Positions 15,098 through 24,664 of a stretch of 64,000 bases of DNA are shown piece by piece. How positions within the stretch are numbered: the first letter of the stretch is position 1; every line of letters begins with the position of its first letter. Where the stretch lies: NCBI GenBank assembly GCA_965217175.1, contig OZ244251.1, positions 1,550,001-1,614,000 on the forward strand, written 5' to 3'. The position numbers and the translations under genes were made by a program. Source of the DNA: Bin87 sp965217175 (GTDB lineage: Bacteria; Chloroflexota; Dehalococcoidia; Lucifugimonadales; UBA3495). The notes beneath the pieces are model-generated. The model saw only the letters and a list, made by a program, of their open reading frames with translations, did no database searches and was not told where the DNA came from.

Positions 15098-17524
15098 CTA
15101 CTCCTCCTCCCAGTCCACTACCTTCCGTTGTTTCAAGTCGCGGATCTGTTCGTCGGTATACCCCAATTCCCTGAGGAGAGGGCGGGTATGCTGACCTTTG
15201 AGCGGTCCGGGGCCGGCCCGTCCCGAGGAATCCGGGAAGTCGACCACCGGGGAGTACCGCCAGAATTGACCATAGCGTGGCGCTTCTACCTGGGTACGGA
15301 GTTCGTTTTCACGCACGTGGGGATCTTCGTTGAAAAAGAAAAACATTCCCCGATCCTCGGCCTTGACGCATGCCACGTCGGCGGCGGTGAGCAACTGCTC
15401 CCAATACAGGGGTTCTTCGCCGGCGAACACCCGGGCCAATTCGTCAGCCAGCGCATGGTCGTATTCCCCCCGCGTCTCGGGAGTGGCAAAGCGGGGATCG
15501 TCCAGAAGGTCCGTCCGGTTGATGGTCCGGCACAGGGCCTCCCACTCGTCCTCGAAGGGACAAGCGAGGAACACCCACCCCGATTTTGCCCGGTACAGGC
15601 GGTAGAGAGCGTGCAGCCCGTATCCGTCACTGTCCGGCAACGGTCGAGGTTGCTTGCCCTCGTGCCAGTAGAAGTCGTCGACATTGGCATAGGCGTTGGC
15701 AGCGATCATGGTGGACTCGACATATTGTGCCTTGCCGGTACGCTCACGGGCATAGAGGCCCAGTACCAGGCCGACGGCATTGACCATGGCAGTGTTGTGA
15801 TCGGCAGTGCCGTCGTTCGCCCGTTTGAGTTGCCTGGCTACGGCAGCAATGTCATCAATGGACATGGACTGGTCCGGCGGTGGAAAAGCGTCCCGCCCCA
15901 TCTGAGCCACGCCACCGCCGGACACGGCGCCGGCAATCGGGGCCATAGACGGACGGTGAGAGTAAGGCCCCGTGGAGCCGTAGCCGCCGGCGTAGAGGTA
16001 AACCAGGTTGGGATTGATCCTGGATAACTGCTCGTACCCGATGCCCGTGCGCTCGGGGGCTCCTGGGCGCATGCTGTGAAGCAGCAAGTCGGCCTTGGCT
16101 GCCAGCTTGCCCATGATCTCCTGACCCTCCGGAGTCTTGAGGTCCAGGCAAATGCCCTCGGAACCTGCCATGGTACGGTGCACCGTCATGGCCATCCCCT
16201 GCCGGCCCCAATCGCCGCCGGGGGCTTCGATGCGGATTACCCTGGCGCCCAGCTCGGCTACCAGGGAACAACCCAGGGGGCCGTTGATTACCGTCGCCAG
16301 GTCCAGGAGGGTTATGCCGTCCAAAGGATGCTTCGGCATCGGGTAATTGGCGCCGTTGGAATGGCTTCTGGCATCACCGCGCCGGCGGGCGAGTACCTCT
16401 GCAGTGTGCTGACCCAGTGCCGGGGCCGGCCCCGGCGTGCCGGCCGGCGTGCCCCTCATGTTTACAATTGGGCCAAGCTGTCGCGTGATGTCCAGCCCCG
16501 GAACATCCACGTCCTGAACGTTGCCGTTGTGCACGATCTGGGGATGGTCCAAAGCCTGCTCTGAGGTGAAATAGGGCTCGGCAGCCACGTCGCCAGCCTC
16601 ACCAAGGAATATGGCCATCCACTCATCAAGAGTCTTTTCCTGGACTTTTTCCAGCATGATACGTTCCAGGGCCGCAACGGCTTCCGGGTCCAGGAAGGGC
16701 GCGGTCTTGAATCGCGGGTCCTCGTAGATGAAGTCCATGTCCAGCCAGTGCATCATGGACCTGAACAACCTTTCCACGACGTTCCCCAATTGGATCCAGT
16801 GGCCGTCTTTGGTACGGGCGGGCAGATACCCGGTGGGGTTGGGACGCCCGATTCCCACCGATGCGCCCGGCGGGTAGGTGTCCGGCTGCTTCTCAACCAT
16901 CTGGCCATGGATCCAGGAGACGTGATCGTAGGTGGTCACGGCCTTCAGCATGCTGGTCTCCACCCGCTGGCCGAGGCCGGTCTTTTCCCGCACGTAAAGG
17001 GCGGATGTGATGCCTCGAATCAGCGCCGTGGCGGCGGCGTGGCAAACGCCCTGAACCACGACGTAGTTGGGGCCTTCCCTGGGATTCTGCCCAGCAAACA
17101 TCATCATCCGGCCGCTCTTGGCGGCCACCACGGCGTCGTAACCCTTGTAGTTGGCGTAAGGTCCCCGTGGCCCGAAACTGGTCAGCGTGGCATATACCAG
17201 CTCGGGATGGCCCGCGCGAAGGGTGTCGTAGTCGATACCCAGCCGTCGGGTTACTCCTGGCCGGAAGCTTTCGACGACAACGTCGGATAGTCGCGCCAAC
17301 TCCCGGGCATTCTCCCGGCCGTCCTGGGTCTTCAGGTCGAGGACGACGCTTTTCTTGCCGCGATTCCATTGGATCGACCCCGGCGACCTCCTGAATTTTT
17401 CTCCGCCCGGCGGCTCAACTTTGATGACCTCAGCGCCGAAGTCGGACATGACCATGGTGGCGACGCCACCGGCCCGGCCGCTGGTAAAGTCGAGGATGGT
17501 GATGCCATCAAGAACCTGTGCCAT
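15098..17524 (-). CDS. Tandem CaiB/BaiF (family III) CoA-transferase, two fused domains
   Basis: Two complete family III CoA-transferase domains in one 808-residue chain, about twice the usual ~400. Domain 1 (residues 1-~395) has DGITILDFTSGRAGG, SDFGAEVIKVEPPGGE and GYDAVVAAKSG with a candidate catalytic Asp. Domain 2 starts at MPKHPLDGITLLDL (~400) and repeats AELGARVIRIEAPGGDWG but has HRPSMAPIAGA at the Asp position, so it may be structural or act on a different step. Family III enzymes move CoA between acids and CoA-thioesters. RBS AAGGGGG precedes ATG 17524. It leads the operon with the thiolase-like and DUF35 genes, suggesting it makes the CoA-thioester that they cleave. Confidence 0.92.
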   Translation of the reverse strand: MAQVLDGITILDFTSGRAGGVATMVMSDFGAEVIKVEPPGGEKFRRSPGSIQWNRGKKSVVLDLKTQDGRENARELARLSDVVVESFRPGVTRRLGIDYDTLRAGHPELVYATLTSFGPRGPYANYKGYDAVVAAKSGRMMMFAGQNPREGPNYVVVQGVCHAAATALIRGITSALYVREKTGLGQRVETSMLKAVTTYDHVSWIHGQMVEKQPDTYPPGASVGIGRPNPTGYLPARTKDGHWIQLGNVVERLFRSMMHWLDMDFIYEDPRFKTAPFLDPEAVAALERIMLEKVQEKTLDEWMAIFLGEAGDVAAEPYFTSEQALDHPQIVHNGNVQDVDVPGLDITRQLGPIVNMRGTPAGTPGPAPALGQHTAEVLARRRGDARSHSNGANYPMPKHPLDGITLLDLATVINGPLGCSLVAELGARVIRIEAPGGDWGRQGMAMTVHRTMAGSEGICLDLKTPEGQEIMGKLAAKADLLLHSMRPGAPERTGIGYEQLSRINPNLVYLYAGGYGSTGPYSHRPSMAPIAGAVSGGGVAQMGRDAFPPPDQSMSIDDIAAVARQLKRANDGTADHNTAMVNAVGLVLGLYARERTGKAQYVESTMIAANAYANVDDFYWHEGKQPRPLPDSDGYGLHALYRLYRAKSGWVFLACPFEDEWEALCRTINRTDLLDDPRFATPETRGEYDHALADELARVFAGEEPLYWEQLLTAADVACVKAEDRGMFFFFNEDPHVRENELRTQVEAPRYGQFWRYSPVVDFPDSSGRAGPGPLKGQHTRPLLRELGYTDEQIRDLKQRKVVDWEEE

Positions 17525-18042
17525 GGCGCCCCCTTCTTAATCAGGTAGTCTTTTGCCCCAAAGATGCACGGGGCCAGTAGGTTAACGTATCCCATTATTC
17601 GCGTCCGTCCCGAGCAATTGGCATTGCATCTTCGATCCGGCCCAGTAATATGCTAAAGCCATAGTACGGCCTTTTCAGGGCCGGCACCATCTCCGGCTCC
17701 AGCTCGTAACAGTTCAGACTCGACGGGTTGTTTCTATACCACTCCGTCATTCCGGCCTTGAGCCGGAATCCAGAGACGCTTTAAACCTCAATGTTGCTTA
17801 TCTTTGGCTTCCCGGATTCCCGCTTTCGCGGGAAAGACAGGTTGGGGCCAGGATATTACCTTCAACTCCGAACACTTACTCCAGCTCCCCCTCTGTTGTG
17901 GTCTGACTGTAACGGTGATCTGCCCCCAGGAGGGTGTTGCAAAAGGGGTAGTCCGCGGGGTGATGGTATGATGCGCGGTACCAAAGGTGTGGAGTTGCTC
18001 ATGCGACGCAAAGCGGCGCGGCGAGCGCTGACGACAAAGTAG
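17525..18042. other. Intergenic, contains a dispersed repeat, no firm gene
   Basis: Apart from the repeat at 17706-17878 nothing is supported. A small ORF from ~17969 (MRGTKGVELL...) ends at 18042 directly before the next ORF but has no RBS or recognisable content. Confidence 0.4.
17706..17878. repeat. Dispersed double-palindrome repeat, copy 1
   Basis: Matches 53899-54072 over ~173 bp, from GTAACAGTTCA to TTCAACTC(C/T)GAACA. Each copy holds two palindromes, ATTCCGGCCTTGAGCCGGAAT and ATTCCCGC-TTCGCGGGAA, separated by ~45 bp. No coding capacity. Both lie in intergenic DNA. Confidence 0.8.
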
Positions 18043-18060
18043 ATGGAGCGCGTGGCGCAA

Positions 18061-18450
18061 ATGACTGCCGACCGAAGGAATTGGCTCGCCTATCTGCCAG
18101 ACCGCGCACTCTGGACACCCGCTCTGGTTGAAGTCGTGGAACGGGGGCACTACATTCGCTGGAACCATAACAACGATTGGCTTGTCCTGTTGTTGGTGAA
18201 GGACGGTGATGTGGCGCCGGTTCAGGACGGGGGAAGGGTTCAAGCGCGGTTGGCGGTCAACCGCAACACCGGTGAAGTCGTTCACCCGACGCCCGGTATC
18301 AGGATTAGCCAATGGGAAGCCGAAATCTATGGTAAATCAGACGAATACCGGGATAACGCGGCACGCCGACGGCTGACCCCGACGTGCCTATCGGACTGGG
18401 ATCGACTCGGCGACCCCATCGAGGGCACGCCAAGAGACACAGAACATTAG
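18061..18450 (+). CDS. Hypothetical protein (129 aa)
   Basis: I do not recognise the family. The frame opens at ATG 18043; the ATG at 18061 is preferred because a GGAG lies 12 bases upstream, though this is not strong. The product is rich in Trp and Arg (RRNWLAYLPDRALWTPALVEVV, then YIRWNHNNDWLVLLLV), with no signal peptide or membrane helix. It could be a small soluble protein or the relic of a larger gene. It lies between a repeat and an exported-protein fragment. Confidence 0.45.
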   Translation: MTADRRNWLAYLPDRALWTPALVEVVERGHYIRWNHNNDWLVLLLVKDGDVAPVQDGGRVQARLAVNRNTGEVVHPTPGIRISQWEAEIYGKSDEYRDNAARRRLTPTCLSDWDRLGDPIEGTPRDTEH

Positions 18451-18468
18451 AAAAATCCGAGGATCAAA

Positions 18469-18576
18469 ATGCGACGAGTAATGAAGTTCTGGTTCCTGCC
18501 TGTAGCCCTATTGCTCCTGTCGCTGGCGGCGGCGGTGGTTTTGGCCGACGGGACACTGCTTCGGCCACGACGATAG
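18469..18576 (+). pseudogene. Exported protein truncated after its signal peptide
   Basis: MRRVMKFWFLPVALLLLSL and a following Ala-rich segment form a clear signal peptide (GAGGAT RBS 3-4 bases before ATG 18469), but the frame stops at 18576 after only 35 codons. An IS5-type transposase fragment starts at the same place, so the mature part was probably replaced by the insertion. Confidence 0.5.
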
Positions 18577-18851
18577 ATGAAGCCGGGGCATCGCTGAAGA
18601 GCTTTCGGCCTCGGGAGGGAGACCCGCCATCTGGCGACGGCTCAGGTGACCATTTTCGAGCTGACGGTGGCGGTCGCAATCCGGAGGTAGCCTTTCGAGG
18701 CCAGCGGCGACGCAACGAGACGCAAGTGTCCACAACGGACCCTGAGGCCCGGCTGGCGAAGAAAGGCTCCGGGAAAGAAGCGGGCCTGTGCTTTGCCGGT
18801 CATGTGCTGACGGACAATCGGCAGGGTCTGGTGGTGGACGTGATGCTCACC
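18570..18851 (+). mobile_element. IS5-family transposase internal fragment
   Basis: Reads ASLKSFRPREGDPPSG, GGGRNPEVAFRGQRRRNET, STTDPEARLAKKGSGKEA and NRQGLVVDVMLT, an internal stretch of IS5-type transposases just before and across the second catalytic region. Both ends are missing and there is no start codon of its own. Confidence 0.75.
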
Positions 18852-19217
18852 CCGCGGTCTACCCTTTGCTCCCCGTCAATCCGACAAGGCAGTCATCTGA
18901 TACCATGCTGACCAGGCAGGCGCCATTCTCGCCGGCCAATTGGCGACGACCTATTGGCTGTATATCAACAGCTGGACTTCAGCCCGCAGGGTAACCCCGC
19001 GGAGGAGGACGCTGAGGAGATCGTGGAATTCAGGCTCAGACAACGAAATGGGATCAGCCCCACGGCGCACTCGGAAAACCTCCCCACGGGAATTCGCCGC
19101 ATTCTCAACAATGGCAGATTGACACGCAACGCCCGCCCCATATCCGGTACAACGAATGGGGCATGACCACCTCTTCCAGACCAAAGAACTAAAATTCCTT
19201 AATATGGAGGCCCGAAA
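18852..19217. other. Intergenic, no supported gene
   Basis: Several short ORFs overlap on both strands, none with an RBS or recognisable content. It may hold the decayed 3' end of the truncated exported gene. The RBS of the next gene is at its right edge. Confidence 0.4.
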
Positions 19218-20978
19218 ATGCCAGTCAAAGGGACCACGCTAACCAGTTTTCGTCCATTGATGCAGGGTGTCAACGGAATGGTTGCAGCCAGCCATCCCAG
19301 TGCCGCCATGGCCGGCTTGGAAGTCCTGAAACACGGCGGCAACGCGATTGACGCCGGAGTGGCCGTTGGCTTGGCGTTGAACGTGGTGCATGTCGATGAT
19401 TGCAGCTTCCTGGGCGTGGCGCCCACGGTCATATACCTGGCTGACCGGAAAGAAGTTACCACCATTGACGGGCTCGGGGTCTGGCCCAGGGCCGCGTCGG
19501 TCGAGTACTTTCAGAAAAACCACGGCGGAAAGATACCGACCGGCGTTCTATCGTCCATAACGCCCGCCGCCGCCGATTCGTGGCTAACGTCGCTGTCCAA
19601 ATTTGGCACGATGACCTTCGGACAGGTGGCGAGTGCGGCCATTGACCTGGCCGGAAGCGGTTTCCCCATGTTCCGTTATCTGGCCGGCCGGTTCAGGACC
19701 GCTTTTGACCAGTACAACGCCCACCCGTCAACCGCCGAGATTTATCTCCCCGGCGGCCGCGCGCCCAAACAGGGGGAGATGTTCTATCAAAAGGACCTGG
19801 CTGCCACCTTGTGCAAAATCGCGGAGGTGGAGGCTTCCAACACCGGAAAAGGCAGGGAGGCCGCGCTCAAGGCTGCCAGAGACTACATCTACACCGGCGA
19901 ACTGGGCCACAAAATTGCCGCATTCAACCGGGAGATGGGAGGTCTCCTCACCGAGGAAGACCTGGCCCGGTATCATGTTCAGGTGGGTCCGCCTGTGACG
20001 GTAAATTACAAGGGCTACGACGTCTACAGTACGGGGCCGTGGGGCCAGGGACCGACCTTCCCCCAAGCCCTCAAGATTCTGGAGGGGTACGACCTGGCGT
20101 CCATGGGCCACAATTCCGCGGAGTACATCCATACGGTAAGCCAGGCCTTGAATTTGGCCTTTGCCGACCGGGAGCGTTACGTGGGAGACCCGGATTTCGT
20201 GGACGTGCCAATCAATGAAATGCTGGCGGAGGAATACCTGATCAAGCGCCGTTCCCTAATCGACCCCGACCTGGCCTGGCCGGGCACTCCCCCTGCGGGA
20301 GACCCACGGGACGGGAGGTCTACTATCGACGGCGCCCCTCAGTCCCCCAGGGAGGCGGCGGTTCCGGTAGGCACAGCCGGAGTCAGCGGCGGCGGGACTT
20401 CCTATTTCGCCGTAATCGACCGGGATGGCAACATCTTCTCCTGCACCCCCAGCGAGGGCACCAAGAACGGCGGGCCAATAATTCCGGGCACCGGCCTGGC
20501 GTTCTCATTGCGCGGCTCTCAGTCCAAGCTGACCGAGGGCCATCCGGCATCGGTGGCAGGGGGCAAGCGGCCCAGGCTCACTCCGGCGCCTGCTCTGGTG
20601 TTGCGCGACGGCGAGCCCGTGATGGCCCTTGGCGCTCACGGTGGCGACCATATACCGCAGGGAACGCTGCAACTGCTGTTGAACGTCCTGGAATTTGGCC
20701 GCGACTCTCAAGAGGCCGTGGAGGAGCCGCGCTTCTACAGCTATAACTTCCCCAGTTCCAACTGGGCGTCAAAATATGAGCCGGGGATGCTGCGGCTGGA
20801 AGGCCGTATTTCCGATGATGTGGCCGAGAAGTTAAGGCGGAAGGGTCACACGATAGAACAATACCCAGATTGGTGGGAGGGTTCAGCCTTGTACTGTGTC
20901 ATCACGCGCAACCCGGAGACCAAGGTGCTGCAGGGCGGCGCAGACCCGAGGTGCGAGGCCTACGCCGTAGGTTTCTAG
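19218..20978 (+). CDS. Gamma-glutamyltransferase family protein
   Basis: Ntn-hydrolase of the gamma-glutamyltranspeptidase family, which cleaves gamma-glutamyl or related amide bonds (glutathione, cephalosporin side chains). ATG 19218 has GGAGG 7 bases upstream. The N-terminal part reads GVNGMVAASHPSAAMAG and LKHGGNAIDAGVAVGLAL, as in the family; the predicted autocleavage nucleophile is Thr394 in GGGTSYFAVIDRDGN. The C-terminal subunit has GERPRLTPAP-like GGKRPRLTPAPALV and GAHGGDHIPQG. Length 586 aa is normal. There is no obvious signal peptide, so unlike periplasmic GGT this may be cytoplasmic, as in several amide-catabolic paralogues. It is not clearly in an operon. Confidence 0.92.
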   Translation: MPVKGTTLTSFRPLMQGVNGMVAASHPSAAMAGLEVLKHGGNAIDAGVAVGLALNVVHVDDCSFLGVAPTVIYLADRKEVTTIDGLGVWPRAASVEYFQKNHGGKIPTGVLSSITPAAADSWLTSLSKFGTMTFGQVASAAIDLAGSGFPMFRYLAGRFRTAFDQYNAHPSTAEIYLPGGRAPKQGEMFYQKDLAATLCKIAEVEASNTGKGREAALKAARDYIYTGELGHKIAAFNREMGGLLTEEDLARYHVQVGPPVTVNYKGYDVYSTGPWGQGPTFPQALKILEGYDLASMGHNSAEYIHTVSQALNLAFADRERYVGDPDFVDVPINEMLAEEYLIKRRSLIDPDLAWPGTPPAGDPRDGRSTIDGAPQSPREAAVPVGTAGVSGGGTSYFAVIDRDGNIFSCTPSEGTKNGGPIIPGTGLAFSLRGSQSKLTEGHPASVAGGKRPRLTPAPALVLRDGEPVMALGAHGGDHIPQGTLQLLLNVLEFGRDSQEAVEEPRFYSYNFPSSNWASKYEPGMLRLEGRISDDVAEKLRRKGHTIEQYPDWWEGSALYCVITRNPETKVLQGGADPRCEAYAVGF

Positions 20979-21140
20979 TCCCTGCGTAAACACTGACGAT
21001 CAGCAGAGGAGTTGATCAACTGGACACCACGATCCAGCAGCTTGCCGCCGTCGGTTGATTCACCATTGCCAGATTAATCCCTGATTTTCGCACCTAAGAA
21101 GATCGTAAACCGAACTTTCGAGTTTTTGGTGGACCTCTGT

Positions 21141-22623
21141 TCAGCTTGCCGGCGTTGATCGGGGCATTCGACGCGGCGGGTTCTGTACTTCCTGCAAGCT
21201 GGTCAGATCCAGGGGTGGCATATCCACGTGGATAAACTCCGATACGCCGTTGGCCAGCTCATTGTAGCTTTCAAACCAGGCCCGCAACCGGCCACGCCAT
21301 GCCTCCAGACCACCGCTGGCGTGGAGCTCGAAAACCGCCTCCCGTCCGTCCAACCCAGACGAGACTTGGTCCCAGGCAATCTGCAGGAGCGCCGCTCGTT
21401 GCAGCGCAGTGTACCCGCCTCCGCCAAAGGCGTCTTCCAGTTCGGCGGCCATCTCCGGGTCAGCAAAGTCGGTGTCGGCGGGGGCATTGACCAACGATGA
21501 CCCGGGAAGCCCGCGCAGGATCTCAGACATTCGCTGGCGGACTTTTAGGGTGTTTTCCTGCAGCGGCAACATGGATCTGGTTGGGCAGCGCGTGGCCGCT
21601 CTCTGTCGTCTCCGGGTCCAGTTCCGCCGCCGCCATGCAGGTGCGAGTGGTCTGGACGTTGACGGTCAATTCGGTCAGCTGCTCAATGGTCTGAGGATTT
21701 TCCTTGAGGCCCATGACTTCAGCCAAGGCCAGCGCTATACCCAGTGTCAACTCAGCCTTGGCGAGCCAACCATAGCTATGATGCCAAAGCAGCCAGGACG
21801 TCAGCGCATGTCGCCGAGGTCGGTCATTGCGCTCCCCGGTAAAAACGCGAGAGTGGGGGACGAAAACGTTCTCCATCCAGACCATGGAGTCCAGTTCATC
21901 AAACCGGCTGCTCAATGGTGACAGGAATGGATTCGTATGCCTGGCAACGGGTCGGCGGGTCACAACTCGGATGCCGTCGCTGTTAACTGGCACGATGAAC
22001 CACAGCAACCTTCCACTGCCCGGTGGCAACTCATCCCTGCTGGTGATCAGCAGGTCCTCCGCAAACGGTGTACTGGTGTGCATCTGGATCTTTCCACTCA
22101 CGACGATACCTTCAGCGGATTCGCTAACCAGACGCAGCGCCGCTCGCTCGCTCTCAGCCTGGCGGAGGCGTGTGCCAATTAAGGGACCACCTCCGGCGAA
22201 GGTCAAAAACCTGCCGCTGTCAGCCAGAGATTCCAAATACGCCTCGGCCCCCGCAATCTCCTCCGGGGAGTTGTTCAACCTTTTGAGAACGTTCAGCATC
22301 CCCAGGGCTATCAAGGCCCCGTAGCCTGGGGTGTGGGTCATGTTGCCACCGGTCAAGAAATGCACCGCGCTAATGGCTTTCCCCAGGCTTTTCAAATCGG
22401 TGGACGTCTTCGGAGCAGTGAGCGCAAGAGGATATCGCCGGCCGTTTCCATCGGGCCCGGTCAGTAGGGTGTCCTGCCAGGCGGGGTCGAAGTGGCGGTC
22501 ATACCACGCGGCGTACTCATTTACCATCGCCGACGTCGCCGGGTGGGTCGTGACGTCTTCCCCCACCACCCATACGTTGCGTCCATCGCGTAAACTCTCT
22601 TTGTAATCAGCCCCGGTCCGCAT
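21141..22623 (-). pseudogene. 4-hydroxyphenylacetate 3-monooxygenase (HpaB) family, frameshifted
   Basis: Flavin-dependent aromatic monooxygenase of the HpaB/acyl-CoA dehydrogenase fold, normally using FADH2 supplied by a separate reductase. Frame 1 (from ATG 22623, RTGADYKESLRDGR) covers residues to ~365 with SGKIQMHTSTPFAEDLL and DELDSMVWMENVFVPHSRVF. Near 21560 the frame shifts by one and continues as LKVRQRMSEILRGLPGSSLVNAP through to the stop at 21141. The repaired length (~494 aa) is exactly that of the family, so a single-base indel, real or artefactual, is the only lesion. No HpaC-type reductase is nearby. An ATG at 22638 is an alternative start. Confidence 0.85.
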
Positions 22624-23011
22624 GTTCGCACCATCCACAAGATGATTGGGCCCATTCTACACCGATGACTTGGCACAACTGTGGTAGGGGATGTTGAGCT
22701 CACCGGATGGCCCGCGATCATCCCCCAATCCCTCCGAGCCTAGGTGGCTTCGGTCTGGGTCTGCTGCACGCGAGACAGCAGCTCGTCCGCTATTTCGCGG
22801 CGGACATGGGTCGAAGGGGCTGCGGTGGTGAAGAAGACCGGCTGGACCACTGTGGATCCGCTCAGCTTGTCCGACGGCCCGGCTCCTGGAGATCGATCTC
22901 ATCGGCCCCGCTACCGCCGACCGACCCCTATTTCAACATCCTGAGGACACTACTCCGCGAAGGTCGAGTTCATAGAGGCAGACGGTTCCGACGCCGCTCG
23001 TGCCTGGCAGT
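22624..23011. other. Intergenic, possible degraded coding DNA
   Basis: No ORF is supported. A plus-strand stretch around 22750-22850 faintly resembles the start of a CoA-transferase (RYFAADMG...), but frames are broken and I cannot confirm it. Confidence 0.3.
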
Positions 23012-24355
23012 TTAGCCTCTGCCCACCGCCGCCTGACCCAGCACACCCATCAGCTGCCCCACGTCGTCAAGACGTTCCAGGTTCTCCAGCATCTCCAGCA
23101 CGCGTTCGGTGTCAGCTTGGGAAAGGGCGCGACGGAAGCAGTCTCGTACCTTTTCCAGGCGCTGATCCCGGGACATGGGGTTGCCCACCGAACCGCTGAA
23201 AGCGGCGCATTCGGCGCTGACCGTAGTCCCGTCTTTGAGCAAAGCGGTGGCGAGCGTGGCGCCCGATTCGGGGCCTTCCGGCGCCACCCGGATGCGACCC
23301 AGCATTCCCTCCATGTCCGGGGAGAAGCGGCGGGCATCGGTGAAAGTGTCGATACCCACCTGCCCGTCCAGCAGGGCTGCGGCGGAGCAGTATTCCACGC
23401 TGAACTTGCCGTCCAGGCCGCTGCGGGGAGCCGGCCCCGAATGGCCCCGTCCCCGGCGGTGAATGGTCACCTGCTCGATGTCGTCGGGGTCGAGGCCGTT
23501 CTGCTCGCGTAGGTTCAACGCCGCTTCGATGGCGTTTTGCATATAGACCTGGGCGGGGAACCGCTTGATGTCAAAGCCCGGGTCGAGCAGCCGCCACGAC
23601 GCGCCCAGTCCGCCGGTGGCCGCGTCCCAATTGAAGCTGCCCCCGAACAGGGCGGCCGCATAACCCACGGGAGATTCCAGCACCTCGTCGCTGGCGGTGT
23701 AGCCCATGCCGGCCAGGATGGCCGCCTCGGCGCCCATGCGGGCGGCGTTGCCCGGATGCGTGGACTTGACCATGGTGCCCGTGTTGGCGGTGAGGCCGCC
23801 GGTGCGAGAGGCGGCAATGCCCAGGGCCATCAGGGTTTGCCCTGCGTCTAGGCCCAGGGTCTTGGTTGCTGCTGCCGCGCCTCCCAGGGGACCCACCAGG
23901 CCCGGCGGGTGATAGGCGGGAGTGGTGGCCGGCGCTGAAGCGGCCCGCAACCGCCCCTGGATTTCCCAGCCCAACACGTAGGCGGTGATGACTCGCTCAC
24001 CTGGGATGTGGTGGTGTTCCGCCAGTGCCAAGGCCGCCGGCAGACAGGATGAGGTGCCGTGGGTGGGCGGAAACCCTTGGATTTCATAGTCCAGGCAGTG
24101 GCCGAAGACCCCGTTCGCGAAGGCGGCGGCCGGCGGGTTGGTCTTGTAGCCCCAACCTACCACCGAGGCCTGAGGCGATCCGCCGGCGTCACGCACGTAG
24201 CGCCCGATGATGTCGGCCAGTTCCTGGACCGAACCCGCGACCATGTTGGCCACCCCGTCCAGGATGGCGATTTTGGCCGCTTCCACCACCGGAGGCGGCA
24301 GGTTTTCAAACTCAGTGTCGGCAATAAAATGGGCCAGGGTTCGTGTTGCGCTCAT
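23012..24355 (-). CDS. MmgE/PrpD family protein
   Basis: Member of the 2-methylcitrate dehydratase / immune-responsive-gene family, which includes 2-methylcitrate dehydratase, cis-aconitate decarboxylase and many uncharacterised dehydratases. Start ATG 24355 has only a weak GAGGT upstream. The N-terminal half is alpha-helical with AAKIAILDGVANMVAG, ANGVFGHCLDYEIQGFPPTHG, the latter with the Asp and His that line the active site in the family. The lid domain reads LVGPLGGAAAATKTLGLD. Length 447 aa is typical. No prpBC genes are nearby, so methylcitrate cycle function is not supported; a role in organic-acid dehydration is more general. Divergent from the VOC genes downstream. Confidence 0.88.
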   Translation of the reverse strand: MSATRTLAHFIADTEFENLPPPVVEAAKIAILDGVANMVAGSVQELADIIGRYVRDAGGSPQASVVGWGYKTNPPAAAFANGVFGHCLDYEIQGFPPTHGTSSCLPAALALAEHHHIPGERVITAYVLGWEIQGRLRAASAPATTPAYHPPGLVGPLGGAAAATKTLGLDAGQTLMALGIAASRTGGLTANTGTMVKSTHPGNAARMGAEAAILAGMGYTASDEVLESPVGYAAALFGGSFNWDAATGGLGASWRLLDPGFDIKRFPAQVYMQNAIEAALNLREQNGLDPDDIEQVTIHRRGRGHSGPAPRSGLDGKFSVEYCSAAALLDGQVGIDTFTDARRFSPDMEGMLGRIRVAPEGPESGATLATALLKDGTTVSAECAAFSGSVGNPMSRDQRLEKVRDCFRRALSQADTERVLEMLENLERLDDVGQLMGVLGQAAVGRG

Positions 24356-24664
24356 GGGGTGGGTACCTCGCAGGTCGCTGGGATAACGTCAAAGCAGGAA
24401 GTGTCACTAATATTACAACGACAACCGGCAAAGGTGAGACCGAATTTGCCAGGGGTTTTTCGGTTTTCGGTTTCATTGCAACCCCATATTTGATGTGGAG
24501 GTGGCAATCACGTCGGGTTAACGGTCACCTTTCCGGGCACGAGATCGCCATGTCCCTGACCTTCTTGCGATGAAAAACTGGATACGGGTGCGCGCCAGAT
24601 GGAGGATGTCCCAATACATGGGATGCGGGCTATAATGTCCCGAAACCAGTTTGGGGGTGCCCTT
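24356..24664. other. Divergent intergenic region with a -10 box
   Basis: Holds the start regions of the MmgE/PrpD (minus) and VOC (plus) genes. TATAAT at 24631-24636 is the likely -10 of the VOC gene, although the -35 hexamer is poor. A short AT-rich patch around 24395-24425 (ACTAATATTACAACGACAACCG) resembles the edges of the IS701 fragments. Confidence 0.4.

Noticed and set aside
14369..16027. 552-codon plus-strand ORF
   Set aside because: Antisense to the thiolase-like and fused CoA-transferase genes; no start signal and no domain of its own.
22740..22930. Plus-strand stretch resembling a CoA-transferase start (RYFAADMG...)
   Set aside because: Frames are broken and the match is short; could be chance.
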